A stretch of 42,070 nt of DNA from Chara braunii (taxonomy: Eukaryota > Streptophyta > Charophyceae > Charales > Characeae). Location of the stretch: positions 47,852 to 89,921 of the forward strand of contig BFEA01000840.1 of assembly GCA_003427395.1 (NCBI GenBank), read 5' to 3'. Both the position numbers and the translations under genes were made by a program. The notes under the pieces are model-generated. The model did not search any database, was not told where the DNA came from, and saw only the letters and a list, made by a program, of their open reading frames with translations. Positions 10,292-20,501 of this stretch are shown piece by piece; position 1 is the first letter of the stretch; every line of letters starts with the position of its first letter.

Positions 10292-10704
10292 GGGCATACT
10301 CGCATGGGGACCTATAATCCCAAAATCCCAAAACAAAGGGTAAAAGGTCGGTCACACGGATCTACCGAATTCACAAATGTATTATTCCTGTGCCCATTCG
10401 TCAGCGGTCTGGGAAGCCGTGGGGAAGGGATTTTGCGGTTACCTCTGGAGGTGATCGCAAATGCCCTTTTTCAATTGTTGCATTTTCTTCGAAACTTGGC
10501 AAAAATTCATTCACTAAAGTTCTTGCACAATTAACGGATGTCATTGGAGTCGTGTGACCAGCCAAGTACCAAATCCCCATTTCTCTAGACGGCCGCGACC
10601 TTCTGCCATCTCAAAAGGCACAACAGTGTGACGTAAACCATGCCCAAAACCTCAAATCGACCCTTCCCAAATTGCGGATTTGGGGTTGCCGTGTGAGTAT
10701 GCCC
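10292..10704. mobile_element. Non-autonomous TIR element (MITE), PIF/Harbinger-like, TTA target duplication
   Basis: The left end is GGGCATACTCGCATGGGGAC. The right end, reverse-complemented, is GGGCATACTCACACGGCAAC. TTA flanks both sides (10289-10291 and 10705-10707). Similarity of the ends extends about 35 bp. A 3-bp TTA/TAA target duplication with termini beginning GGGC is the known signature of PIF/Harbinger-type elements and their Tourist-like MITEs. No transposase is encoded in the 413 bp. Confidence 0.72.
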
Positions 10705-10798
10705 TTACGAAATCGATTTCAGATATCTCCTCGTCCTTGGGAAGAGCTATGCCAATCTTCTCTGTATCGTTCCAATCTACCGGCAGTGGCACCGTGTG

Positions 10799-11176
10799 AT
10801 GGCATCTTCCACAACTCAGGCTAAGCCTTCTACTCTTCCTCCACCCCAACTGCCTCCTCCACCTCCCCCTCCACCTTTTTCTCCACCTCTTCCTGTACCT
10901 CCTCCTCGTCCCTCTACTTTTTTTTTTTTTGTTAATAGGACCCAGTGCCAAAGGCTAATATTATGAATGGCATTCTGAGGCCGGGTTCCTCACAGTTTAC
11001 CTGGAAAACAAGACCTCTGGGAGCATTACCCAGTTTCGCTTTTAACGAGACCCATAGGGACCCAAAAGACCATGAAGAGGCAAATATGACTTTTCTCTCC
11101 AGAATTAACCAAGGTAGCATATCCTACCAAGCCTCGTCGAGCCGCTCCCCCCGCTCCAGTAAGGCCTTACTATGAT
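10799..11176 (+). pseudogene. Proline-rich N-terminal fragment of a retroelement ORF1-like protein
   Basis: ATG 10799 opens a 55-codon frame to TGA 10964. It reads MASSTTQAKPST, then a Pro tract (LPPPQLPPPPPPPFSPPLPV) and a Phe run from a T-tract. In the next frame, after an acceptor-like TTTGTTAATAG (10929-10939), sequence continues open as DPVPKANIMNGILRPGSSQF to a TGA at about 11173. A third frame then gives AYPTKPRRAAPPAPVRPYYD (about 11112-11180) and further words separated by stops. A Pro-rich leader is common in plant-type LINE ORF1 and this may be the 5' end of the ORF1 remnant at 12779-14403, the two being separated by TIR elements. The T-run makes slippage or splicing equally possible. 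Confidence 0.4.
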
Positions 11177-11892
11177 CCGTTTATAACGTTGACAACGTCG
11201 GGTAAGCTAAATTCTAAGTATCTGAGGGAAAGAAAGGCTTAAAACCTCGATGTGAACAACACTAAAGTCTGTAGCGACAAACAGATCAAAATACGACCAC
11301 CTCTTTCTACCAGCTAAACTAATTTTATTCGGCCTAAAATCGACCAACATCTTTACTTCAGAGCCATGACCTACGTAGAAACCGTTGGTCTTTTTCGTCC
11401 ATTATGAGTACAGCCAGTCAGTGAAGTGTCCCTCAACTTTGTCCTCTTCGTCCTCCCCCTCCCCATCATCACCACCACCACCGATCTCCTCTTTCACTGG
11501 ATGTCAATACGTCGCACGTGCGTGTGAGAACCTCTCCGAGCGTCCCGACGATGGAGGGCAAGGGGGGGCAGGGCCGAGACGCCGCAGCGGGGTGAAGTAA
11601 GCGTAAAAAAAAAAAAGTGGCAGTGTTGCGCCCCCCCTACTTTCGAAAAAGGCCCGTTGGTGCCTTCGGAAACCCGCATGAGGCGGAAACGAAAAAGAAA
11701 GCGATAAAAAAAAAGTAAAAAAAGAAAGAAGAAAGCGAGACCCAGACCGTCGGGTCGCGGTCGTGTCTTTTCTAGATTGTACTGCACATGGGAAGATGTG
11801 TGACCAGGCTGTGACATATTTCGCACATCGACTCCCCATTGGCACAAAAGACAAAAAGTATGGCGGTGTATTGTCCAGTGTATGCACATTTG
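11177..11892. other. Degraded sequence with a short duplicated block, no intact gene
   Basis: Stop-ridden plus-frame words such as FRAMTYVETVGLF (about 11353-11391) may continue the ORF1 remnant. A CCACCACCACC stretch lies near 11470, and A-rich tracts at 11605-11740. The word ACAAAAGACAAAAA occurs at about 11841 and, as ATAAAAGACAAAAATAACGG, at about 11921, each followed by CGGTGTAT. This marks a diverged duplication that overlaps the TIR element next door. Confidence 0.45.
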
Positions 11893-12015
11893 GGGCCTCG
11901 TCGCACTACTCACCAAATGCATAAAAGACAAAAATAACGGCGGTGTATCTTTCCATGTTATAGGGAGTTCATTCGTTCTCATTTTGCACAATTGGTGAGT
12001 GGTACCGCGAGGCCC
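11893..12015. mobile_element. Short TIR element, GGGCCTCG termini
   Basis: The left end is GGGCCTCGTCGCACTACTCA and the right end, reverse-complemented, is GGGCCTCGCGGTACCACTCA. Pairing continues through CCAA, giving about 22 matches in 27. The element is 123 bp and non-coding. No clear target duplication is visible. Its ends resemble those of the 12115-12525 element. Confidence 0.6.
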
Positions 12016-12114
12016 TCGGTGACAAGTAGAGAGAGAGGCCCTATGCCCTGAGCTAAGGCCAGTCGGTGCAAAATGCACGAATGATCAGCGTAGCACTGCA
12101 AATTAACGCATACT

Positions 12115-12525
12115 AAGGGCCTCGCCGAACCACTCTAGAAAATGCGATTTTCGACAGTTCCTCTTCGCCACACAGGCTGTTGAAGTCAGAGACGGGAAAA
12201 AAATTTGCAAGTTGTCTGGGAATGCTTCTCGACACCTCCTGTCAAAAGTTGTTGAATCCCCAGTCTGTTACTCCGCTGCTTTCCACACTCCTCGACTGCA
12301 CCGTCGACTTTTCTTCTAAATTTGGGGAGTGGGGGTAAGGTCGGGATGGACTGATGTTTGTCGTACCCTCAGGCGCGTTCGTCTTTTTCCATCCTTTCAC
12401 AAGTGCGTGCACTCTACAGTGTTGTGTGGCAAAGCGGGGGCAAATTGTCGAATGGAGGCTGGCGAATTTGTTCTAACAGCCGTCAAATTTTTTTGGCCTT
12501 TCGACTGTGATGTGGCGAGGCCCTT
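12115..12525. mobile_element. TIR element, AAGGGCCTCGCC termini
   Basis: AAGGGCCTCGCC at 12115-12126 is matched exactly by its reverse complement GGCGAGGCCCTT at 12514-12525. Beyond 12 bp the similarity is weak. The 411-bp length is nearly that of the 413-bp element at 10292-10704. No transposase is present. The flanks are T on the left and A on the right, so the target duplication is ambiguous (TAA/TTA). Confidence 0.55.
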
Positions 12526-12612
12526 ACACTATGGCAGTACTTTCCTAAATGTATCTGACGACAATTATGGGCCGATTTGGGCGTACCTCATCATGATAGC
12601 GTCCCGAGCTTA

Positions 12613-12778
12613 GGGCGTACTCACACAACAGTGGCAGTCTAGTAAAATTTGTTGAATTGTTTTCCCCATGTTTGTTGAAATAATACCCCGCAGACCATTA
12701 AGCTCAAACGAACGTGGCACCTAGGAGCGCTAATGTGGCGCTAACTACGGATGAGTGCTCCGCAACGGAGGCCCTAAC
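12613..12778. mobile_element. Possible one-ended TIR element, GGGCGTACTCACAC terminus
   Basis: TTA followed by GGGCGTACTCACACAACAG matches the terminus of the element at 10292. The opposite end is uncertain; a candidate is GGAGGCCCTAA at about 12767. Coding-like sequence resumes directly after it. Confidence 0.3.
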
Positions 12779-13096
12779 CCGTGCCCGGTTAGGGCACAGG
12801 TTCTAGGGCCAGAAACCGAGGAGGCACGTGCGGGCAAGGAGTAGGGTCCTCCTCCTCGCCAACAGACCATCGGTATTTCCAAGGATGATCCTGCCCCTCC
12901 ATCGCAGGTTAATCCTAAGGAGAAGCAACTCATGGAACTCGAGGATAAGCCCTCGTAAGGGGGGGTGGTAGAGGGAGGAAGGCTTGTCATGATGAAGATA
13001 TCTGCAACAAGGAATATTGAAGAAAAGCTTCAGCCGGTTTTCTACCAGCACTGCAGTAATGAGTTGTCCCTGCAACCACGGGAAGTCAGGTAATCT
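12779..13096 (+). pseudogene. Fragment of an ORF1-like protein
   Basis: One plus frame reads VLGPETEEARAGKE, a TAG at 12842, then GPPPRQQTIGISKDDPAPPS and NPKEKQLMELEDKPS. A TAA at 12957-12959 follows, then GGVVEGGRLVMMKISATR and NIEEKLQPVFYQHCSNELSL to TAA at 13094. Codon-like composition and the single-frame continuity across two stops suggest former coding sequence upstream of the DUF4283-like piece. I recognise no domain. Confidence 0.4.
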
Positions 13097-13275
13097 CTTT
13101 TCTCACAACTCATGTGGGGATGTGGTTTTTGAAGTACGTTCTTATCCCTAATTATTGAGGCTTACTGATTACATACTAATAGGATAATAGTTAGTTTTAA
13201 GTTTTTGGGAGGTTTGTTAATTTTGGTTAACCAACGGTCTTGTAATGGTCGGGTCGTCTCCGACTCGTCCTCCTC

Positions 13276-14403
13276 CGTCGAAATACTCCGTCGATTTCGA
13301 CGGAGGAAAATACTATAATCAAAGGAATTCTTGGTGATTGCTACAACGAAGGGTTGCTTCCTGAGGAACTCCTCCCTGAACAAGTGAAAGTTGGGGACAA
13401 TTTTGTATGGGTGGTGATAAATCCCGACCTCTACGATGTTCAGGAAGATTGGCTGCGGGAAAACGCCGTATCGGTATTTTTCGGAAATAACTCCAAGTCC
13501 CTACCGGTATCTGTCAAAATTCGTTTGACTCGTGTGTGGGTAAATGGTTGGGCGAAGAGTGAGGCTATTAACGCTCCACTAAAAAAGGGGGTATTTCATA
13601 ACGAGGGTTACAACTTAATAACATACGTGGCCTCCGTTAAGGAAATTGCAACGTGGATGTTGCGAAAGAAAGAAGATAAAATTAAACTGGACGAGAAAAC
13701 ATATACAGTTTCCTTCAAACTGTGGATGTAAGAACAAAAGTTGTTTGACTGGAGGAAAGCATTAAAGGTATAAGTTTTTCAGGATCAAATGTATGTACAT
13801 CCCCGTTGCAACTCTACCGTATTTGGTTTCAGCAGTTAAGAAGGCCTATGGTAAAATATTAAAGAAATATGAGACCTTCTCCGACCAGACGTCTCCAGAA
13901 TTAATTAACGTGCGTTTTAATCTGGAACCGGCTGCATGCCTGCGATATAAGCCCTATCTAATTATAGATATGATAAAGGGGGGGTATGTGGAAATTGAAG
14001 TGGTCCATGCATAGACACAGTGGTGTCGTGTCTGTCGGCAACATTTCCACTCGGAGACGGATGATTCATGCCCGGTCAAAAAGAATCAGGCTACTCAGGG
14101 CAAAGACAAAGATACCAAGTAAGGGGATAAAGAACCCTCCGTTGGAGAGAAAGGGGGGTTCACATAGATTTCAGGCTCGAAAGGGGGATTGGAACCTAAA
14201 GATGATATAAGAAAAGAGAAAGGGAAGGAAAAGGAGAAAGAAACCCCCCAAGATCGGGCAGATTTGCCCGGCCCTTCAGACGGGAAGGATCCACAACCTG
14301 GCGATCTGCTTTCCGAGAAGGAAGGGGGAGAAGACCCCCCAGCACATAAAGATCTGGACATGGCGGAAGCGAACGCTAGTCAAGGGACAAAAGGGGGCGC
14401 TGC
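13276..14403 (+). pseudogene. LINE ORF1-like protein: DUF4283-like region plus CCHC-type zinc knuckle, decayed
   Basis: Frame 1 is open from about 13276 and reads TEENTIIKGILGDCYNEGLL, VGDNFVWVVINPDLYDVQED and WLRENAVSVFFGN, ending at TAA 13729-13731. After a shift near 13790, frame 2 gives IPVATLPYLVSAVKKAYGKI, a TAG at 14012-14014 and then CRVCRQHFHSETDDSC, a C-x2-C-x4-H-x6-C zinc knuckle. A TAA (about 14120) precedes a charged tail (EKGKEKEKETPQDRADLPGP). A DUF4283-like RNA-binding region followed by a zinc knuckle is the usual order in ORF1 of plant-type L1/LINE elements, where the protein binds the element's RNA. The tail is cut at 14404 by copy A of the dispersed element. The matching reverse transcriptase is not adjacent. 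Confidence 0.6.
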
Positions 14404-15253
14404 CAGACCAAACACCCTTACAAGGGTATTTGTTCATGTTTTTGCATTCGATATAGTATCCACGCTGGTCGTCGTGCTGAAGACAGTCTGGAGTAAAAAG
14501 TAAGAATGTTTTAGCATAGTGTTGTGAAGCAAACTTCTCGACCGTTGAGCCCGAGGTTGCTAGGTGACCATACGAAGTGATACGACGCGTACGACAACCA
14601 GAAGGGGTAATAAAATTAAAATTTAAAAGTCTTCAACTGCAAGGGCCGGAGGGTTGAAAGAAAACAAGAAAAGGTTGTGCAGGATGCGGCGGCCACAATC
14701 TAAAATAATCAAAGGTTCAGGCGGTAAGACAAACATGAATTAGATCTAGCTAAGAGGCGTTGGACCGACCGGTATGGAAGATCCTGTGGGTCGAGTCGCC
14801 GTAAACTCGAAAACAGACTCAAAGAATAATGTAAGCCCCGGCCATGCGGCCGGGACGACCGATAGAAACGTGCTGCCACCACATGAGGCGGCGACGACGG
14901 GAGTTGGGCCTCTGAAAATACCAACCTCTGTCTTCTTCTGCTCAGTCTCGAGTGTCCTGCACATGTTCCTCGACTTGGTGTGGCGCCGGCTTACCCACCA
15001 CTCGAGTGTTTTCCCTGCCACGCCCCACAATGTCACGACCACAAGTAAGTACTGGCCCTTTGGGCCTTCTGATGAATCAAGCACCCTTGCGAGTCACACA
15101 CACATACTCCAACCGACAAAGCACTCAGACAGATGTGCCGACCGATAGACATACACACACAAAGACTTAGAAACAGGCTCAGGCCACTAAGTGGGTCGAG
15201 CCCTGATATAATACATATATCTAAGCGGCTCCTCTCTTAACCAGAGTAGGAGC

Positions 15254-15395
15254 TAGCCCAGTAGGTTAGAGGTGCAAATTGTCAAACGAAGGGTACAGGG
15301 AACGAACTCATCCGACCCCTGAGCTCGCTCGTTTTTTTGAAAAAAAAGAGCTCCACAATGTTTTACCCGGGCTCGGTCAACCGGGACTTGGACCC
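15254..15395. promoter_or_regulatory. tRNA-like pol III boxes in copy A
   Basis: An A-box-like TAGCCCAGTAGG (15254-15265) is followed 33 nt later by a weak B-box-like GGAACGAACTC (15299-15309). On the minus strand GGGTCCAAGTCC (complement of 15384-15395) resembles a second B box. Copy B has better versions of both, which is why I list these. Confidence 0.4.
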
Positions 15396-16124
15396 ACGAC
15401 GTGAGTATTAGGATTAGTTGTAGTTAGTTGGTTAGTTAAGACTTGGGCCCCTGCTTAACGGGGAGCCGACACTTGGCCTGTACAGATAGTTTTTAGTTGG
15501 ATTTTATTATTTTATTTCTTTTTTTTTATGTTAGATTTTTTTTGAAGTTCCTTATTATTATTATTAATTTTTTTTTTTGTCATTTTTAATCGTAGCTAAT
15601 ATTCACGGATTCGCATTCGTGAATCTGCCTCCGAACTCTAGACAGATTCGGTGGAAGAAGAATAGGGACTTTTTTTTTAGGCCCCGCTGCGACCTTGATC
15701 ATGTAGGTCTAACTGCTACACAGTGAAGGTCGTGCCGTGAGGAAGTGGGCCACTGCGAGCGAGAGGCGACGGGGGCACACACGTGAGATAAAGGTAAGCC
15801 GCACGAGAAGAAGGAGGTGCGCGGAAAAAGACGAAGAAGAAGAGGAAGAAGAGGGAGAAAAGAGGAAAGATGAAAACTTACCTCCTTTGTAGTCGATGAT
15901 GTCAACGATCCGGGCATAGTTTTTTTTTGACTTTGTGCTTGAGTCACGAGGGACTCTCTGCACACACATTGGGTGGTTTTCCAGTTTGCGAGGTACGAGC
16001 GAGTAGTTTCTGGTGATCGGCGGGAGGTTCTGTGGCACCGATCGGACCTACAGCCGACTCTCTTGGAGGGTTATCACGACGGAGACGACGAAGACGAGGG
16101 TACGGAAGAAAGAAGCAGGTAAGT

Positions 16125-16420
16125 CTCTAATCCCACGACTTACCCTCGCGCTACTTCCATCAACGGGATGAACGGAATCGAATGAATCTACAACTTAGTC
16201 TAGCAAGAATCGAATGAATCTAACGCTAAATCAAGGAAGTATACACTACCACTATGGGTATGTATGTGTGTGTGTGTGCGTGCGTATGATCATCGATCGC
16301 TCAAATGACTCACGCGAATTCCACAAATAGGATGAGCAAAGTCAGATATATCTATTGCTAGATCATGAAAATATACACTACAGCACGTAGGTATGTATGT
16401 ATGAGAGAGAGAAAGGGGGA
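16125..16420 (+). repeat. Two diverged satellite monomers with GT tracts
   Basis: Monomer one: CTACTTCCATCAACGGGATG, ATCGAATGAATCTA, then AAGTATACACTACC and TATGTATGTGTGTGTG (16139-16280). Monomer two: TTCCACAAATAGGATGAGC, then AAAATATACACTAC and GTAGGTATGTATG (16318-16403). The same monomer recurs at about 18913, 20756, 30664 and 30900, and is related to the 234-bp array at 31038. Confidence 0.7.
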
Positions 16421-16931
16421 CAGAGAAACAAGGATAAAGTCGAGGGAGAGAAGGAGAACGTCGTGAGGAAGGAAGGACACCACGGAAGGAAAGAAGAACA
16501 CCAAGGGGAAGGGGGCTATTGCGCAGGATGAAGAGAGGGCGCGACTGGGCAAAACGAATGCTGCACGATGGAGAGGGACTGCACAACGCGAGCAGAAGGG
16601 ATAACGAGAGTCGCGTGCGCATGTGAGGCAGCAAGCGCAAGCCAAACGCACGGGTCTGACAAGTGTCCACAAACACGATGTAAAAAGGTGTGGTGGAATC
16701 AGCGAGGTGGCGGCGCGCAAGGGAGAAGAAGAAGAAGAAGGAGGAGGAGGAGGAGGAGGAAAAAAAGAAGAGGGAGAATAGGAAGGGGAAGCAAGGAGGA
16801 GGGAGGGGTGAAGGCGACTTACGTGTCGCCCATTCCCAGCTTCGACACTCTTATCTCGTAGGCTTCGGAGAGGAGCTGGTCGGACCTCGAGTCATCTCTC
16901 TCTCAGGGCATTCACAACGCAATGACGAAGG

Positions 16932-17009
<78 letters not shown>

Positions 17010-17824
17010 NNNNNNNNNNNNNNNNNNNNNNNNNNNNNNNNNNNNNNNNNNNNNNNNNNNNNNNNNNNNNNNNNNNNNNNNNNNNNNNNNNNNNNNNNNN
17101 NNNNNNNNNNNNNNNNNNNNNNNNNNNNNNNNNNNNNNNNNNNNNNNNNNNNNNNNNNNNNNNNNNNNNNNNNNNNNNNNNNNNNNNNNNNNNNNNNNNN
17201 NNNNNNNNNNNNNNNNNNNNNNNNNNNNNNNNNNNNNNNNNNNNNNNNNNNNNNNNNNNNNNNNNNNNNNNNNNNNNNNNNNNNNNNNNNNNNNNNNNNN
17301 NNNNNNNNNNNNNNNNNNNNNNNNNNNNNNNNNNNNNNNNNNNNNNNNNNNNNNNNNNNNNNNNNNNNNNNNNNNNNNNNNNNNNNNNNNNNNNNNNNNN
17401 NNNNNNNNNNNNNNNNNNNNNNNNNNNNNNNNNNNNNNNNNNNNNNNNNNNNNNNNNNNNNNNNNNNNNNNNNNNNNNNNNNNNNNNNNNNNNNNNNNNN
17501 NNNNNNNNNNNNNNNNNNNNNNNNNNNNNNNNNNNNNNNNNNNNNNNNNNNNNNNNNNNNNNNNNNNNNNNNNNNNNNNNNNNNNNNNNNNNNNNNNNNN
17601 NNNNNNNNNNNNNNNNNNNNNNNNNNNNNNNNNNNNNNNNNNNNNNNNNNNNNNNNNNNNNNNNNNNNNNNNNNNNNNNNNNNNNNNNNNNNNNNNNNNN
17701 NNNNNNNNNNNNNNNNNNNNNNNNNNNNNNNNNNNNNNNNNNNNNNNNNNNNNNNNNNNNNNNNNNNNNNNNNNNNNNNNNNNNNNNNNNNNNNNNNNNN
17801 NNNNAAAAAAAAAAAAAAAAAAAA
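16932..17824. other. (GA)n microsatellite, 795-base assembly gap, poly(A)
   Basis: About 38 GA units run into N at 17010. N ends at 17804 and is followed by 20 A. The open frames crossing this stretch are artefacts. Upstream (16725-16810) is GAA/GGA-rich purine sequence. Confidence 0.98.
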
Positions 17825-18049
17825 GCCCTAAAAAAAATCCAAAACAAATAATGTTATGCAGAAAAATAAACTCAACAACGTTTGCCTTGGGGTTACATTG
17901 AAATTCTTTATCAAATTTGAAATTTGAAATAAAACAATCTTATGCAAAAAAATAAAATTTAATTATACTTTAATAAATTGAACAACTTTTGCCTTGGCCT
18001 TGCTACTGTTTCCTTCCCTGTGTGAGTCTGAGTGTGTGTGTGTGTATGT
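17825..18049. other. AT-rich sequence, no gene
   Basis: A short diverged duplication is visible: TTATGCAGAAAAATAAA at 17854 and TTATGCAAAAAAATAAA at 17940, each followed by CAAC-TTTGCCTTGG. Confidence 0.6.
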
Positions 18050-18498
18050 GTGTGTGTATGTGTGTGGATGTCGCTGTCACTGCAGCTGCTGCATCTGCCG
18101 AAGTGGATGGTCCACATGCTGCGTCAGACGAAGCAGCTGCAGTCGCTGCATGTGCAACAGTTGTTGACTGAAGCAGCAGGCCCTCCTGTGTGTGTGTGTG
18201 TGTGTGGATGTTGCTGTCACTGCAGCTGCTGCATCTCCTAGAGGGGATGGTCCACATGCTACATCAGACGAAGCAGCTGCAGTAGCTATATGTGCAGCAG
18301 TTGCTTACTGCAGCAGCAAGCCCTTCTCCATGTGTGTGTGTGTGGATGTTGTTGTCACTGCAGCTGCTGCATCTGCCGGAGCGGATGGTCCACACGCTGC
18401 GTCAGACGAAGCAGCTGCAGTCGCTACAGTCAGCAGCGAAAGCAGCTGCAGTCGTTGCATGTGCAGCCGCTGCTGACTGCAGCAGCAGGCCCTTCATT
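18050..18498 (+). repeat. Tandem minisatellite, three units of about 143 bp, GT tract plus CAGCTG-rich body
   Basis: Each unit starts with GTGTGTGTGGATGT and continues GTCACTGCAGCTGCTGCATC, GATGGTCCACA-GCT and CAGACGAAGCAGCTGCAG, ending AGCAGCAGGCCCT (units begin about 18050, 18189 and 18332). The third carries an extra internal repeat of AGCAGCTGCAGTCG. Plus frames translate to Ala-rich peptides (TAAAASAEVDGPHAASDEAA), but frames differ between units and stops fall at unit junctions, so coding is unlikely. CAGCTG and CTGCAG words make it strongly self-complementary. Confidence 0.85.
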
Positions 18499-18800
18499 TC
18501 AACTCCCCAAGCAATCCACCCCCCCCAACACCCCACCATTACACCTCCCCCCACCATATCTGATTTTTTTTTCGTTTTTGCTCAGAACAACCTGAATTTT
18601 TTTTGGGGGGTTCCCGTAGTGGTGCGCAGACCCCCCTCGTTTTTTTTTTTCGTTTTTTTTTTGGCAAAAAAGCAGTTGTCCGATTTCCAGACAACTCCCC
18701 CCTGACCGTCTCCTGGAGACGTCCGAGGGAGACGTCTCGCAATCGGATAGTTGGAAGCCTAGCATTATTACTATTTCATGTTGATCTTACCAATGGTTTC
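18499..18800. other. Low-complexity C and T runs, no gene
   Basis: C runs (18523-18530) and T runs (18564-18572, 18598-18604, 18638-18661) dominate. A palindrome-like GTCTCCTGGAGAC and GAGGGAGACGTCTC pair lies at 18709-18737. Confidence 0.6.
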
Positions 18801-18904
18801 AACAATGTACGTGTAAAGTCGGCGTGGTAGAGAAAAGACGAGCGTGAAGAGGAGAAAAAAGAGAAAAAAAAGAAGAAGGAGAATACAACAAGAAGACAAA
18901 GGGC

Positions 18905-19452
18905 ATATCGGATGCTACTTTCATCCACATGATGAGCAAAATTCGATTGGATTTATGACTAGAATATGGAAGTATGCACAACCATACCTGTCAGGTGTGT
19001 GCGCATGTGAGAGTGTGTGTAAGTGCGCACATTTTGTGTGTATGTGTGTGTGTATGAGATAGAGAAAGAGAGAATGGGGATGAGAATGTGAGGGCGTGAA
19101 CCTGGTTTTGGAGATGGTCTACATTGAGCGACATCTTCAAGTATTTCGTTGGTAGCTGTGTGGGGAATAGGTTGGGCGTTGAGCGCCAAGTAGGCAGAAG
19201 GGACTGGACACATATGTTGGTCGCGGCGAGAGCAAGCTCTCCTTGACATTTGGTTTTCAGTGTTACGATTCTCCCTTAGTGTTATATTAGTGTAATGCTG
19301 TTTTTTTTACACTGCTTTTCATTCTGGTTTTTAATGTGATTGTGCATTCTGAATATTGTGATCTCGCTATTGCTCACTTCCTTTGCGCACTATTTTTTAT
19401 ATTATTATTATTATTATTATGCTATTATTATTATTACTATTATTATTATTAT
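18905..19452 (+). repeat. Composite satellite module 1 ending in (ATT)n
   Basis: The order is: monomer (GCTACTTTCATCCACATGATG, 18912), GT tract, GAGAGA tract (19058-19075), CGACATCTTCAAGTATTTCG (19129), GGGCGTTGAGCGCCAAGTAG (19174), then TCTCGCTATTGCTCACTT (19362) and (ATT)n (about 19398-19451). The same order recurs in modules near 20438-21532 and 33500-34320. Confidence 0.65.
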
Positions 19453-20437
19453 GACTGCTTGAATTTATTATTACGGACAACACAAAGATGGATTTGCGAA
19501 AAGGCGGGGATCGCGGCTAAAAGAAAGGATAGTCCCTTAAGGAAGGCAAGGGAAAGAATGAAGAGCAGAAAGAGATAAGCAAGGGGATGACGAACAAAGG
19601 GCTGTGACAAACTGTTTCGGTCGGAATTTCACGGACTCATCACATACACACGCACGCTGAAGAAGAAGGAGAGAGAAAGAGAGAAAGACACAAAGGTAGA
19701 GAGAAGAAGAGAGGAAAAACAAGAACAGACAAAACGACAGAGAAAAAAAACAGAAATATGGACATACAAACACTCACTTACACAGATATAGAACGACAGA
19801 CACGAACAGAGGAAGGCGGGCAAACAAACAGACAAACAAGACAACAACGGACGGACACAGACAGTCACACAAACATACAATCGAGCAGATAGACAGAGAA
19901 AACGGAAACAGACAAGACAGAGAGAGAAAAAAAGAGAGCAGGAGAGGCTCGTAAGATGCATGCGCGGAGGTAGAAAAAGGAGAAGAAGAGGAAAAAGAAT
20001 AAGGAACCGAGGTGCATACGGTCACGCATGGTACTTGCTGAATGGACAATGTGCAACTGGGACTGGGTGCTACTGACTTGACACAGTTGGACAACCCACT
20101 TGCCCATTTGCCTCTAACATGAGTGAAAGGTCATTTTTGGACCTTCCGAAGGTCTGTAGACTTGGCCTTTCGGGACTGAAGAGGCTGCGACCTTGACCCT
20201 TTAGGACTGCAGCGGCTATGACCCTATACAACTATGACCCCTATTCGACTGACCTACAGATTGAACCCCGACAACTACGTGGATCTACGATAAACGACAA
20301 TCAACTACCAAAAACACAGATTGCAGGTTGAAACACACAGGGGTTTACTCGATACTGAACACGGGTGCGAGTAAGATAGTAAGAGTCGAGCCCTGGGATC
20401 TGCATCTGCTTCTGTGAAGATGAAAACTGTGATAATA
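19453..20437. other. Purine/CA-rich low-complexity stretch, no gene
   Basis: 19660-19990 is GA- and ACA-rich (AGACAGA/ACAAAC words), and its long minus-strand frames are composition artefacts rich in Ser, Leu, Cys and Val. 20110-20300 contains loosely repeated GACC-CTT words around TTGACCTT/GGACTG and resembles no gene. Confidence 0.6.

Positions 20438-20501
<64 letters not shown>

Larger units (their letters stand above)
14404..16930 (+). mobile_element. Dispersed element, copy A (inserted in the LINE ORF1 remnant)
   Basis: Colinear similarity to 28866 onward defines the element. Shared landmarks, A then B, are: 5' palindrome (14406; 28867), CCCTTGCxxGTCACACA (15085; 29455), AGGAGCTAGC-CAGTAGGTT (15248; 29609), TAGTTAGTTGGTT (15423; 29778), purine-rich tract then CTTACCT (about 15880; 30458), AGGTAAGTCT (16117; 30630), and CCATC-AC-GGAT then a GT-rich satellite (16147; 30668). 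No protein frame is shared, so the element looks non-coding or non-autonomous. The 3' end is lost in (GA)n and the assembly gap. The class is unknown. Confidence 0.6.

Noticed and set aside
10945-11175. Independent gene of 76 codons
   Set aside because: Non-ATG start, and it joins in sense with the Pro-rich fragment at 10799, so it is better read as part of one decayed ORF1.
16690-17901. Long plus and minus frames across the N gap
   Set aside because: They consist of GA repeat translation and unknown residues.
19537-20107. Overlapping minus-strand frames of 80-110 codons, Ser/Leu/Cys/Val-rich
   Set aside because: Composition follows from GA/CA-rich low-complexity DNA; three frames are similarly open and no motif is seen.
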